The notes: generated by a model not told the origin, from the letters alone. A DNA stretch of 64,000 bases from Oscillospiraceae bacterium (GCA_009780345.1 WRAG01000006.1:1-64000); one strand, 5' to 3'; counted from the stretch's first letter, positions 1 to 9,560 are shown. Numbers and translations are program-made.

Positions 1-490
1 ACAGTAGGTTTCAACCAATCAAACTTCGTCAAAAGGCGACTTGTTTTCTTGGGAAACCCTTAAGGACGAACCGTTCGCGAAATCAAGATTTCGACGGTTC
101 AGCCACAAACCCCGAAAAACTTTAAAAAGTTTTATCAAACTTGCGGCGCAAACGCGCTATGGCGCTATCGTAAACGCGCCGCTAGAATAGTGCAAACATC
201 TACGTATCAATTCAATGACTACGGCGGCAAAAGCCGCAATCTTTAGTGAAAATTCGTACCGCGCCTAAAAGCGCGAGATGTCATTTGGCTAGGGTGCGTT
301 GATTGCACTAAGTATCGCCCGCGGTTCCGCCAAACGGGGCACCCGCGCGTTTTTTGCGTGGGTCGTGGCGGGGAGGGCGACGGTTTTGGTCAAACTTTTG
401 GCGCGCAAAAGTTTGCTGGATTGTCAAGGACTGGTCCTTGACGCGCCGCGCGCGCCCGCGCAACGCCTGCCGCCGTAGCGGCAAAAATGC
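1..490 (-). repeat. Family I interspersed intergenic repeat, copy A (mosaic of short palindromes)
   Basis: Shares long blocks in inverse orientation with 27690-28165, 36897-37400 and 39540-40435, e.g. GCGCCATAGCGCGTTTGCGCCGC, AAAACCGTCGCCCTCCCCGCC, GCGGAACCGCGGGCGAT, TTAGTGCAATCAAC. Confidence 0.8.
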
Positions 491-491
491 C

Positions 492-2249
492 CTAATCAGG
501 CAAATTGACACAAATTCCTAACTCTTCAAGTTGCTTCATATCCACCGTTCCGGGCGCGTCGGTCATAAGCTCCGCCGCGGTTTGCACTTTCGGGAACGCG
601 ATAACGTCGCGGATACTCTCGCTGTTCGTCATAAGCATTACCAATCTATCCAGTCCATACGCCATTCCGCCGTGGGGAGGAACGCCGTACTTGAACGCTT
701 CCAACAAAAATCCGAATTTCTCGTTTGCTTCCTCTTTCGACAAGCCAAGCACTTCGAACATCTTACTTTGCAGCTCGGAATTGAAAATTCGAATACTTCC
801 GCCGCCGATTTCGCTTCCGTTCAGCACAATATCATACGCTTTCGCACGCGCATCTTGCGGCGCAGAATCAAGCAGGTCAATATCTTCGTCCATCGGCGAT
901 GTAAACGGGTGATGTTTCGCGACATACCGCTCGTTTTCCTCGTCAAATTCAAGCAACGGAAATTCCGTCACCCAAAGGAAATTATACTTAGATTTATCAA
1001 TCAAATCGTACCTTTTCGCAACCTCGAGCCGCAGACTTCCAAGCGCGTCGTACACAATCTCGTTTTTATCGGCGATAATTAGAATCGCGTCGCCCGCCGT
1101 CGCCTCGGTTTTCGCCAAAATTCCGGCAATTTCGTCCTCACTTAGGAATTTCGTGATTTGCGAGCGCAGGTTGTCGTCTTCTTCGACAACAATCCATGCC
1201 ATTCCTTTGGCGCGATAGGTTTTCACGTACTCTGTCAAGTCGTCCAGCACTTTCCGTCCCATTTGCGAGCCAAACCCTTTCGCGACAATCGCGCGAACGC
1301 TTCCGCCGGCGTTAATCGCGCCGCTGAATACCTTGAATTCAGCGTTTGCCAAAACGTCCGACAGATCAACAAACTCCATGCCGAATCGCGTGTCCGGCTT
1401 GTCCGAACCAAATCTGTCCATCGCCTCGCTGTACGGCAACCGCAAAAACGGCGTCTGCACTTCGACGCCCAAAATCTCGCCGAATAGTAGTTTTAGATAC
1501 TTCTCGTTCAATTCCATAACCGTGTCGATGTCGACGAACGACATTTCCAAGTCGATTTGGGTAAATTCCGGCTGCCTGTCCGCGCGCAAATCTTCGTCGC
1601 GGAAGCATTTTACGATTTGCATATACCGATCAAACCCCGATACCATAAGCAGTTGCTTGTACAGTTGCGGCGACTGCGGCAGGGCGTAAAAATGCCCTTT
1701 ATGTACGCGGCTTGGCACGATATAGTCCCGCGCGCCCTCCGGCGTTGACTTTATCAACATCGGCGTTTCGATTTCCAAAAATCCGTTTTGGTCGAAATAA
1801 TCGCGGGTGAATTTCGCGACCTTATGCCGCATAATTATCTTCTCTTGCATATCCGGGCGGCGCAGGTCGAGATAGCGATATTTCAAGCGCAGCGCCTCGT
1901 TTGTATCAACGTTTTCCTCTATGTAAAACGGCGTAGTTTCCGCCTCCGACAAAATTTTCAACCCTGTTACGAACACCTCGATGGTTCCTGTTTTAATCTC
2001 GGCGTTGACATTGCTCCGCTCGCGCACTTCGCCCGTAATTTCAATAACATACTCGGTTTTCAGCGTTTCGGCAAGCTCGAACACCACTTTATCCGACTGA
2101 TCGTCGAACACGAGTTGAATAATCCCCGTTCTATCCCGCAATTGCGCGAAAATCAAGCCGCCCAATCTCCGATTCTTCGCAACCCAGCCGTTAAGCGTGA
2201 CCACTCCGTCGTTTATCGTAACCTCGCCGCACATATGTGTTCTATTCAT
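492..2249 (-). CDS. aspS: Aspartyl-tRNA synthetase
   Basis: 585 aa; class II aaRS, N-terminal OB fold, FRDEDLRADRQPEFTQIDLEMSF, GGGSIRI and GLDRLVML motifs. Confidence 0.97.
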   Translation of the reverse strand: MNRTHMCGEVTINDGVVTLNGWVAKNRRLGGLIFAQLRDRTGIIQLVFDDQSDKVVFELAETLKTEYVIEITGEVRERSNVNAEIKTGTIEVFVTGLKILSEAETTPFYIEENVDTNEALRLKYRYLDLRRPDMQEKIIMRHKVAKFTRDYFDQNGFLEIETPMLIKSTPEGARDYIVPSRVHKGHFYALPQSPQLYKQLLMVSGFDRYMQIVKCFRDEDLRADRQPEFTQIDLEMSFVDIDTVMELNEKYLKLLFGEILGVEVQTPFLRLPYSEAMDRFGSDKPDTRFGMEFVDLSDVLANAEFKVFSGAINAGGSVRAIVAKGFGSQMGRKVLDDLTEYVKTYRAKGMAWIVVEEDDNLRSQITKFLSEDEIAGILAKTEATAGDAILIIADKNEIVYDALGSLRLEVAKRYDLIDKSKYNFLWVTEFPLLEFDEENERYVAKHHPFTSPMDEDIDLLDSAPQDARAKAYDIVLNGSEIGGGSIRIFNSELQSKMFEVLGLSKEEANEKFGFLLEAFKYGVPPHGGMAYGLDRLVMLMTNSESIRDVIAFPKVQTAAELMTDAPGTVDMKQLEELGICVNLPD

Positions 2250-3522
2250 TGAAAAACGTCCCCCAATCGCTCGTATTAACTAACTCAGCTATTAATACAT
2301 CTTCTTTTGTTTCACCAGTTTGCATATTTTTAAGATTAACTATGTGTTTCACCCTTTTATCTTCTCCCAATTCATCATCGCCCAAAACAACCGAATATTT
2401 CGCGCCGATTTTGTCGGCGTACTTCATTTGCGCCTTCACACTGCGGCCTAGTAGGTCGATTTGCACAGATTTGCCGCTTTGCCGCAAGGTATACGCCAAC
2501 TTTTCCGCCGCTTGCAAAGCCACATCGCCGATGGTCGTAATAAACAAGTCACAACCGTTGGTTTCAGCTTCCTGCTGTTGTCCTAATATTCGAACAAGCC
2601 GCTCTAAGCCCATTGCGAAGCCGATTGCGGGCGTTTCACTTCCACCGAGGGTAGTGACCAATCCGTCATACCGCCCGCCACCGCACAGCGCGGATTGCGC
2701 GCCAAGCGCGTTGCTTGTCAACTCAAACACCGTTTTGGTGTAGTAATCCAGCCCGCGCACGATGTTTGGGTCGATATTATAGGTTATGGACAAGTTATCA
2801 AGCCCACTTTTCACCGAAGAAAAGTGCGTTTCGCAACTCTCGCACAAGTGATCCGACACTTTCGGCGCGCCTTGCGCAATTTCGCCGCACACGGGCGATT
2901 TGCAGTCGATAATCCGCATAGGATTTTTCTCAAGCCGCCCCAAACAAGTTTCGCACAGCTTGTCCTTTCGCGCCTCGAAGTGCGCGCGCAATTTCTCGTT
3001 ATAACTCGGGCGGCAATCGGGGCAGCCGATGCTGTTAATATTTAGTTCAACCCCGCTCACGCCAAGTCTTTCCAGCAAATTCACCGCCAGCGATATAACT
3101 TCAACGTCTACCGTCGCGCGCGCGGCGCCGAACACTTCTACGCCGAATTGATGAAACTCGCGCAAGCGCCCCGCCTGCGGCTTCTCATAGCGATAGCAGG
3201 GAATGATATAGTACAATTTCGTCGGTTGCGGATTCGCGTAAAGCGAATTCTCCAAAAACGCGCGAACAACCGACGCCGTTCCCTCGGGACGCAACGTCAT
3301 ACTGCGCTCGCCTTTGTCCAAAAAGGTGTACATCTCCTTTTGCACAACATCGGTAGTGTCGCCGACGCCGCGCTCAAAAAGCTCGGTCGCCTCAAACGTA
3401 GGCGTGCGAATTTCGCCGTACCCGAAGTTTTCGCAAACTTCATGTATGGTGTTCTCAATCTTGCGCCAAAGCGCCGAATCCTTTGGCAGTATATCTTCCG
3501 TCCCTCGTGGCTTATTAATCAA
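2242..3522 (-). CDS. hisS: Histidyl-tRNA synthetase
   Basis: 426 aa; INKPRGTEDILP start, GLDYYTKTVFE, GGGRYDGL motifs; overlaps aspS start. Confidence 0.97.
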   Translation of the reverse strand: MINKPRGTEDILPKDSALWRKIENTIHEVCENFGYGEIRTPTFEATELFERGVGDTTDVVQKEMYTFLDKGERSMTLRPEGTASVVRAFLENSLYANPQPTKLYYIIPCYRYEKPQAGRLREFHQFGVEVFGAARATVDVEVISLAVNLLERLGVSGVELNINSIGCPDCRPSYNEKLRAHFEARKDKLCETCLGRLEKNPMRIIDCKSPVCGEIAQGAPKVSDHLCESCETHFSSVKSGLDNLSITYNIDPNIVRGLDYYTKTVFELTSNALGAQSALCGGGRYDGLVTTLGGSETPAIGFAMGLERLVRILGQQQEAETNGCDLFITTIGDVALQAAEKLAYTLRQSGKSVQIDLLGRSVKAQMKYADKIGAKYSVVLGDDELGEDKRVKHIVNLKNMQTGETKEDVLIAELVNTSDWGTFFNE

Positions 3523-3542
3523 ATTGCATATCTCCTTTTAAA

Positions 3543-3625
3543 TTGGATTTTCACGATATTTTGTATCGTGAAAATCTCACAATCATTGTCAATTGTCAAT
3601 TGTCAATTATCCATTGTCAATTGGT
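3543..3625. repeat. Hairpin plus tandem TTGTCAA-type heptamer repeat at the FAH 3' end
   Basis: TTTTCACGATAttttgTATCGTGAAAA hairpin followed by (aTTGTCAa)n: ATTGTCAATTGTCAATTGTCAATTATCCATTGTCAATTGG. Confidence 0.7.
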
Positions 3626-4367
3626 TCCTCAACGTTCCGATTCCCTCGATATAAATCTCAATAACATCGCCGACTTTCATCTCGCCAATACCGGACGGAG
3701 TGCCCGTCGCGATTACGTCGCCCGGTTCAAGCGTCATGATTTTCGACGCCGCGCTTACCAAAAATTCGATTTTATGTATTAACTGCGCAGTTGTGCTATC
3801 TTGCCTCACTTCGCCGTTTAATATTGCGCGAATTGCCGTATTGCTCGGATCAAACTCGTCCGAAATGATCGGCCCGATTGGGCAGAACGTGTCAAACGAC
3901 TTCGCGCGCGCCCACTGTCCGTCAATTTTCTGCAAATCCCGCGCGGTTACGTCGTTTAGGCAAGTATATCCTAAAATATAATCCCGCGCGTCCGATTCCT
4001 CGATATTCTTCGCACTCTTGCCGATTACAACGGCAAGCTCCGCCTCGTAATCAACCTGCGACGAATAATGCCGCGGATAAACGATATTATCGCCAGGGCC
4101 GATAACGCTTGTTTGCGCTTTTAGAAAGAACACGGGAAATTCCGTCGTTTTCATGCCTAACTCCACCGCGTGATCGGCATAGTTAAGCCCCACCGCGATA
4201 ACTTTACTCGGAACGCACGGCGCAAGCAGCTTCGCGTCGTCAAGCGGAATGAAGATATCGGTTTTCGTGTGCGCCGCAAATATATCGCCGTCGATTAAGT
4301 TGATTTTATCGCCGTCGATATAGCCGTATGTCGGCTTGCCGCCGTAATCAATCCTCGCGATTTTCAT
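3603..4367 (-). CDS. Fumarylacetoacetate hydrolase family protein
   Basis: GLNYADHAVELG, DYEAELAVVIGK, GYTCLNDVTARDLQ, TGTPSGIG motifs. Confidence 0.93.
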   Translation of the reverse strand: MKIARIDYGGKPTYGYIDGDKINLIDGDIFAAHTKTDIFIPLDDAKLLAPCVPSKVIAVGLNYADHAVELGMKTTEFPVFFLKAQTSVIGPGDNIVYPRHYSSQVDYEAELAVVIGKSAKNIEESDARDYILGYTCLNDVTARDLQKIDGQWARAKSFDTFCPIGPIISDEFDPSNTAIRAILNGEVRQDSTTAQLIHKIEFLVSAASKIMTLEPGDVIATGTPSGIGEMKVGDVIEIYIEGIGTLRNQLTMDN

Positions 4368-4474
4368 TTTTTTGCTCCTTCAGTCGCAAAAACGCAGTCC
4401 GTCATTAGAGTCCGCCGAGCCGGCGACCGGGACGTTTCCCGGACCCTCATTAAACAGAAATCCGTTTTGCGGAT

Positions 4475-5083
4475 TTAATGCGTTTCCATTGCCTCCGTGT
4501 AAATCTCGTCGATAAACGATTGAAGTTCTTCCTTACCTGTCCGCTTTTCGGCGGAAAAAGGAATCAAAATCGAATCGCCGTCCAATTTCAGCGTATCGCG
4601 TATCAGCGCAAGCTGACCCTCCACCTGCGCTTTCTTGATTTTATCAAGTTTGGTCGCAATCACGACGGGAACATATCCGCAATGCCGCACCCAATCCATC
4701 ATTGCGCAATCGTCCACCGACGGCTTGTGCCGAATGTCCACCAATTGGAAAATTCGAAGCAAATTTTCGCGTTTCGCGAGATATTCCTCAATCATTTTGC
4801 CCCATTTTTCCTTTTCAACTTTGGAAACCTTGGCGTAACCGTATCCCGGCAAGTCCACAAAATTCAACTTATCGTCGATGTTGTAGAAATTCACGGTTGC
4901 GGTTTTCCCCGGCGTTCCGGAAGTTCGCGCAAGGTTTTTACGGCTCAGCAAACAGTTGATAAGCGAAGATTTCCCAACGTTCGACCGCCCGACAAACGCA
5001 ATCTCGGGCACATCGGTTTTTGGATAATCTCTCTCTTTCGTAACGGTTGTAATAATCTCTGCTTTTAAAAAATTAATATTCAT
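4475..5083 (-). CDS. engB: Ribosome biogenesis GTPase EngB/YsxC
   Basis: EIAFVGRSNVGKSSLIN, RTSGTPGKTATVNFY, VDLPGYGYAKV, ATKLDK motifs. Confidence 0.95.
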   Translation of the reverse strand: MNINFLKAEIITTVTKERDYPKTDVPEIAFVGRSNVGKSSLINCLLSRKNLARTSGTPGKTATVNFYNIDDKLNFVDLPGYGYAKVSKVEKEKWGKMIEEYLAKRENLLRIFQLVDIRHKPSVDDCAMMDWVRHCGYVPVVIATKLDKIKKAQVEGQLALIRDTLKLDGDSILIPFSAEKRTGKEELQSFIDEIYTEAMETH

Positions 5084-5166
5084 TTGGATATTATACCTTA
5101 CAGAATATACAATGTCAATAATTTATCCTAATTTGTTCCCCCTATGAGGGGGACGCAGGGGGTGGA

Positions 5167-5288
5167 TAGGGCTCCCGAAAAATGAGAGCCATTGCTCGAT
5201 TTTTTTGGGAAAGAGGCGCAACCGCCCATAATGTGAGCTTTTGTCGCGTTTTCTGCGACAAAATGAGCAAAAAGGGCGAGTTGCGACG
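5167..5288 (+). repeat. Family III hairpin-rich repeat, copy A
   Basis: Same ends (TAGGGCTCCCGAAAAATG ... GGGCGAGTTGCGACG) and layout as the reverse complement of 52095-52217. Confidence 0.75.
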
Positions 5289-5292
5289 ACTA

Positions 5293-6972
5293 TCAATAAT
5301 TTATCAATATTTCGTGATTGTCACGCTTATTTTGGCTTGCCGCAACCTTTTCGGCAACTCCGAAAACCATTCGCATAACTTCCGCAATGTCGGTTACCGC
5401 AACAACATCCACGCCCATATTTTCATATCTCTGCTGCCAATTATCTTGTGGAATAATCACGCGCCGCGCCCCGGCAAGTACTGCCGCGTCTATCTTTTCG
5501 CTTACGCCGCCAACGGCGCATATTTTGCCTTTAATCGAAATCTCGCCCGTCATCGCAAGATAATTATCTACCGGAATCTTCGTAATCGCCGAATAAACGG
5601 CGCACAAAATCGCGATTCCCGCCGACGGCCCGTCAACCGGCGCGGAATTCGGGAAATTTATGTGGATATTATAATCTTTCGGATTTATGCCGTACCGTTT
5701 TTGCAAAATCGTCAGCATATTATAAATGGACGACCGCACGAAGCTTTGTCCTTTCAGCTTCTGTCCACGGGCTGCAAGTTCTTGCTCGTCCACGATTCCC
5801 GTAACCGTCAAAGTGCCGCGTGTCGGAATCGTTTTCTCCGCCACCGCCTCGATATTCAGCACGGTTCCGACGCTTCCCGTCACCGCCAAGCCGTTCACAA
5901 CGCCGAAATTTTTGCCGTCGTTCAGCTTTGGTGCAAGCCGCGGCGAATGTTTGCCAGCCTTGAGTACGAACTCGATATCTTCGGCGCGTATTATGCTCGG
6001 CATACCGCTCGTCGCCGCCACACTTGCGGAAGTTTGCACAATATTAACCGCGTCCCGCCCGTTATGCGAATACTTCGCGACCAACGCGGCGTCCGTGTCG
6101 CTAATCACAAATCCGCCTTGGCGCGCGGCGTTTTTGGCAATCGTTTGGATTTCTGCCGTATGAAGGTTTCGGAAAAATATCTCAACACACCGTGAACGAA
6201 GCGCCGGCGGAATATCTTCGGGGTTTTTCGTCGTTGCGCCAACAAGACGAAAGTCGGCGGGCATCCCTTTTTGAAAAACATGATGAATATGCGGCGGGAT
6301 ACTCCGATCGCCGCCGGCGTAATACGCGCTTTCGAATGTCACTTTGCGATCTTCCAACACTTTGAGCAGCTTATTCATTTGCGTCGGATGAAGCTCGCCG
6401 ATTTCGTCGATAAAAAGCACGCCGCCATGGGCTTTGGTAACCATTCCCGGCTTGGGTTGCGGAACGCCCGCGCTGCCATACGCGCCCGCTCCCTGATAAA
6501 TCGGATCGTGAACCGAACCGATCAGCGGATCGGCGATTGATCGCTCGTCAAACCGCATAATTGTCGCGTCCGCCTCGATAAACTTCGCGTCACTTTTAAA
6601 TGGCGATTGCGCCGCCTTTTTGGCTTCTTCAAGTACTACGCGCGCCGCGGCGGTTTTGCCGACTCCCGGCGGGCCGTAAATCAGCACGTGCTGCGGATTC
6701 GGTCCGCAAAGCGCGGCGGTAAGCGCCTTTAAACCGTCCTCCTGCCCGATAATATCCGAAAATTCAGTCGGGCGCGTCTTCTCTGAAAGCGGAGCGGTCA
6801 ACTTAATCTCATTCAGCCGTTTAAGCTTGTCAAGTTCCCGCTTACTGTCACTTTCAATTGAATTTCTCGCCTGGTTTTTGTTGCGAAGCTGACCGAAAAA
6901 ATAAAGACCGACAATCACCGAAACCCCGAATTGCGCAAACATTAAAACAGTCATAACCATATCGCCGCACAC
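5293..6972 (-). CDS. lonB: ATP-dependent protease LonB (sporulation-type Lon)
   Basis: Walker A YGPPGVGKTAAA, FIDEIGELHP, and Lon protease domain DGPSAGIAILCAVYSAI ... GGVSEKIDAAVLAGARRVIIP. Confidence 0.93.
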   Translation of the reverse strand: MCGDMVMTVLMFAQFGVSVIVGLYFFGQLRNKNQARNSIESDSKRELDKLKRLNEIKLTAPLSEKTRPTEFSDIIGQEDGLKALTAALCGPNPQHVLIYGPPGVGKTAAARVVLEEAKKAAQSPFKSDAKFIEADATIMRFDERSIADPLIGSVHDPIYQGAGAYGSAGVPQPKPGMVTKAHGGVLFIDEIGELHPTQMNKLLKVLEDRKVTFESAYYAGGDRSIPPHIHHVFQKGMPADFRLVGATTKNPEDIPPALRSRCVEIFFRNLHTAEIQTIAKNAARQGGFVISDTDAALVAKYSHNGRDAVNIVQTSASVAATSGMPSIIRAEDIEFVLKAGKHSPRLAPKLNDGKNFGVVNGLAVTGSVGTVLNIEAVAEKTIPTRGTLTVTGIVDEQELAARGQKLKGQSFVRSSIYNMLTILQKRYGINPKDYNIHINFPNSAPVDGPSAGIAILCAVYSAITKIPVDNYLAMTGEISIKGKICAVGGVSEKIDAAVLAGARRVIIPQDNWQQRYENMGVDVVAVTDIAEVMRMVFGVAEKVAASQNKRDNHEILINY

Positions 6973-7012
6973 GCTCCTATCAATGTAATATTTTCCACAA
7001 CGATAGTTTTGC

Positions 7013-7046
7013 CAAAAAAAATAAACCGCAAACGCGGTTTATTTTC
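7013..7046 (-). terminator. Rho-independent terminator of the merR-type gene
   Basis: ATAAACCGCGTTTGCGGTTTAT hairpin followed by T-tract on the minus strand. Confidence 0.75.
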
Positions 7047-7058
7047 TATTTGTAAGCA

Positions 7059-7784
7059 TTACGTTTCCTCTTTCGCAATCGTCTCAACGCAATAGCCTTT
7101 GTGCCCACACTCTGTGCAGGTAAGCCATCTTGCTTTCGTCGTTCCGCTTGTTCGCATAAGTTTGCTAAACGGCGGTTTAAACACAGCGTTGCACTCGGGA
7201 CAAATAAACGCCGCGTCTTTGAAGTAATGTTTCGCCAACAATATGCCAAGCAGCGTTTGAATCGGAAACCACACCACAAACGGAATCCACATTCCCTTGA
7301 CAATCCACAAAGCAATAAAAGCAAATTGCGGAATGGATAGAAAACACGCGGTAACGACCAACTTCCTAAACTTCTTACGTACTTTTTTATTATTTTCCAT
7401 GATGACACCTATGTCGCTGATTGAATTAACCGGAATGGCTTCCCTGTCGCCGATACTTTCCTTGATAAGTTTAATCGCTTCAACCTGCTCTTGCTTTTCC
7501 TTGATTTCACCGTCAAGTTGCTTTGTGTGTTCGTCAAGCAGCAAGTTCAAAACTTTCGCCGGTTTTTCGCTTTTTAAAATCCCTTGAATCGAATCAAGCG
7601 TAAGCCCCAACGTTCTCAGCATACAGATTAAACGCATTTGAACCAGATCATCGTCGGTGTACAGCCGTCTGCCGCCCTCGGTCAGTTCGCTCGGGTGCAA
7701 AATTCCTTTTGTATCGTAAAATTGCACGGTTCTGACCGACACGTTACACATTTTCGCCATTTCTCCGGTCGTATATTTTGACAT
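7059..7784 (-). CDS. MerR family transcriptional regulator
   Basis: YTTGEMAKMCNVSVRTVQFYDTKGIL HTH; C-terminal hydrophobic segment and CPEC...CTEC zinc-ribbon-like Cys pairs. Confidence 0.88.
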   Translation of the reverse strand: MSKYTTGEMAKMCNVSVRTVQFYDTKGILHPSELTEGGRRLYTDDDLVQMRLICMLRTLGLTLDSIQGILKSEKPAKVLNLLLDEHTKQLDGEIKEKQEQVEAIKLIKESIGDREAIPVNSISDIGVIMENNKKVRKKFRKLVVTACFLSIPQFAFIALWIVKGMWIPFVVWFPIQTLLGILLAKHYFKDAAFICPECNAVFKPPFSKLMRTSGTTKARWLTCTECGHKGYCVETIAKEET

Positions 7785-7955
7785 AGATTTTCACCTCCTC
7801 GTAATGCACTTTACAGCATTACCTTACGTCGCAAGCAATAGGTTACGTTAGGGGATTTTTCGAAAGTTGTCAAAATCTTTGATTTTGTTAACAACTTTCA
7901 TGAAGATTTTGTGGGTTTCAAAATCTTTATTCCCGTTTTTTTTTATTCGCAATTT

Positions 7956-9323
7956 TTACGAACCTCTCGCGCACTCCACATATAATGCGCACTCAACTCG
8001 CTTCTTCTGCAACTCACAACTCACCTTGTGCGGCACATTGACGTCGCCGTTGTAAATCCCCGCGTTCGCGACACAGCCGCCGCCGCAGTAAAACTTCGCG
8101 AAACAATCGGAGCAAACATCTTTGGTGTAAACATTGCAACCATTGAGTTTCGTGCGGATTTCTTCGTTTTGAATCCCATTTTCAATGTCGCCGATTTTGT
8201 ACTCGATCATACCGACGAACTGATGGCACGGATAAATATCGCCCTCCGGCGTAACCGCGACGTACTCACAGCCCGCGCCGCAGCCCGACAAACGTTTAAT
8301 CACGCACGGTCCCTGCTCCAAGTCGATCATAAAATGGAAAAATCGGAACTCATCGTCCTTTTCCCGCATACGCCGCGCGTATTCCGCCGCCAATCGCTCG
8401 TATTCATCAAACAGCCGGGGTAAATGCTCCTCTCGAAGCGCGTACTCTTTATCGTCCGCAGCGACGGCAGGCTCCACCGATGTTTGCACAAATCCCAAGT
8501 CGGCAAGGTGCAAAACATCGGCGGCGAAATCCAAATTATATGCGGTGTAAGTCCCGCGAACGTAATAGTTGTCTTGATTTCGGCTCTCCGCCATGGTGAG
8601 CAGCTTCTTCAAAACCAAATCATACGAGCCTCCGCCGCCCGCGGTCTTGCGAACTCGGTCGTTTACATCTTTCCGCCCGTCTAAACTTAGCACCACATTG
8701 TGCATATTTTCGTTGATATACTTCATATTTTCGTCGTTTAACAAAACGCCGTTTGTCGTAATCGTAAACCGAAAATTTTTATCAAATTTCTTCTCAAGCG
8801 CGCGCGCGTATTCCACCGTTTTCTTGACAACGCCGAAATTCATAAGCGGCTCGCCGCCGAAGAAATCGATTTCCAAATTTCGACGGTTCGCCGAATTTGC
8901 AACCAGAAAATCCACCGCTCCAAGCGCGATTTCCTCGCTCATAAGGGCGCGCGAACCCTGATATGCGCCGTCGTCGGCGAAACAATACTTACACCGCAAG
9001 TTGCAGTCGTGCGCAACGTGCAAACACATCGCCTTTACCGGCGGCAGTTCGCCGTCACTCGGCAATATCATTTCCTTGTAAGTATCCTCCGAAAACAACT
9101 GCCCCGCACGGGAAAGCGCCAAAATTTCGGTATAAACTTCTCGAATTTCATCTGCCGAATATTCGGCGGATAGTTTTTGCAAAATATCGTCACTCAATTC
9201 CTCCGCAAGCGGCGGCGTTAAAGCGTTCATAACATCAAAAGCAAGCTTGTCCACATCGTGGACACAGCCGCTGTAAACATCCAACACAATATATTTCCCG
9301 TTCATTTCGAATGAATGTACCAT
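7956..9323 (-). CDS. scfB: SCIFF peptide radical SAM maturase
   Basis: CNLRCKYCFADDGAYQG radical SAM motif plus SPASM-type C-terminal Cys cluster (CGAGC, CHQF, CSDCFAKFYCGGGC). Start placed at MVHSFEMNGKYIV (9323, preceded by AGGAG), not at the track's 9362. Confidence 0.93.
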   Translation of the reverse strand: MVHSFEMNGKYIVLDVYSGCVHDVDKLAFDVMNALTPPLAEELSDDILQKLSAEYSADEIREVYTEILALSRAGQLFSEDTYKEMILPSDGELPPVKAMCLHVAHDCNLRCKYCFADDGAYQGSRALMSEEIALGAVDFLVANSANRRNLEIDFFGGEPLMNFGVVKKTVEYARALEKKFDKNFRFTITTNGVLLNDENMKYINENMHNVVLSLDGRKDVNDRVRKTAGGGGSYDLVLKKLLTMAESRNQDNYYVRGTYTAYNLDFAADVLHLADLGFVQTSVEPAVAADDKEYALREEHLPRLFDEYERLAAEYARRMREKDDEFRFFHFMIDLEQGPCVIKRLSGCGAGCEYVAVTPEGDIYPCHQFVGMIEYKIGDIENGIQNEEIRTKLNGCNVYTKDVCSDCFAKFYCGGGCVANAGIYNGDVNVPHKVSCELQKKRVECALYVECARGS

Positions 9324-9362
9324 TTTCGTCGCTCCTAACAAAATGGGTTGCACTAAGTGCAA
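9323..9362 (-). terminator. Intercistronic hairpin between scfA and scfB; overlaps the track's ATG at 9362 (hairpin spans 9342-9368)
   Basis: AATGGGTTGCACT-a-AGTGCAACCCATT, perfect 13-bp stem followed by TTTTG on the minus strand. Confidence 0.6.
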
Positions 9363-9374
9363 CCCATTGATTTC

Positions 9375-9530
9375 CTACTTAGATTCTTTTTGTACTCGCT
9401 CGCAGCCTTGATTTCCTACTGTGCAAGAAGTTTTGCAAGCCGATTGACAAGACGTTTGACACTCGCCGCAACCGCCCTCGCTTGCACTTTCTTTCAAAAC
9501 TGCTGAGTTCAATGTTTTAATGTGTCCCAT
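9375..9530 (-). CDS. scfA: SCIFF (six cysteines in forty-five) ribosomal peptide precursor, 51 aa
   Basis: Manual translation: MGHIKTLNSAVLKESASEGGCGECQTSCQSACKTSCTVGNQGCERVQKESK; six Cys; immediately upstream of its maturase. Missing from the ORF track (size cut-off). Confidence 0.95.
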   Translation of the reverse strand: MGHIKTLNSAVLKESASEGGCGECQTSCQSACKTSCTVGNQGCERVQKESK

Positions 9531-9560
9531 AATAATTCCTCCTATGTAAAATTAAAAATG

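Noticed and set aside
5182-6195. 337-aa plus-strand ORF
   Set aside because: Antisense to lonB; its first codons come from the Family III repeat; no recognisable domain.
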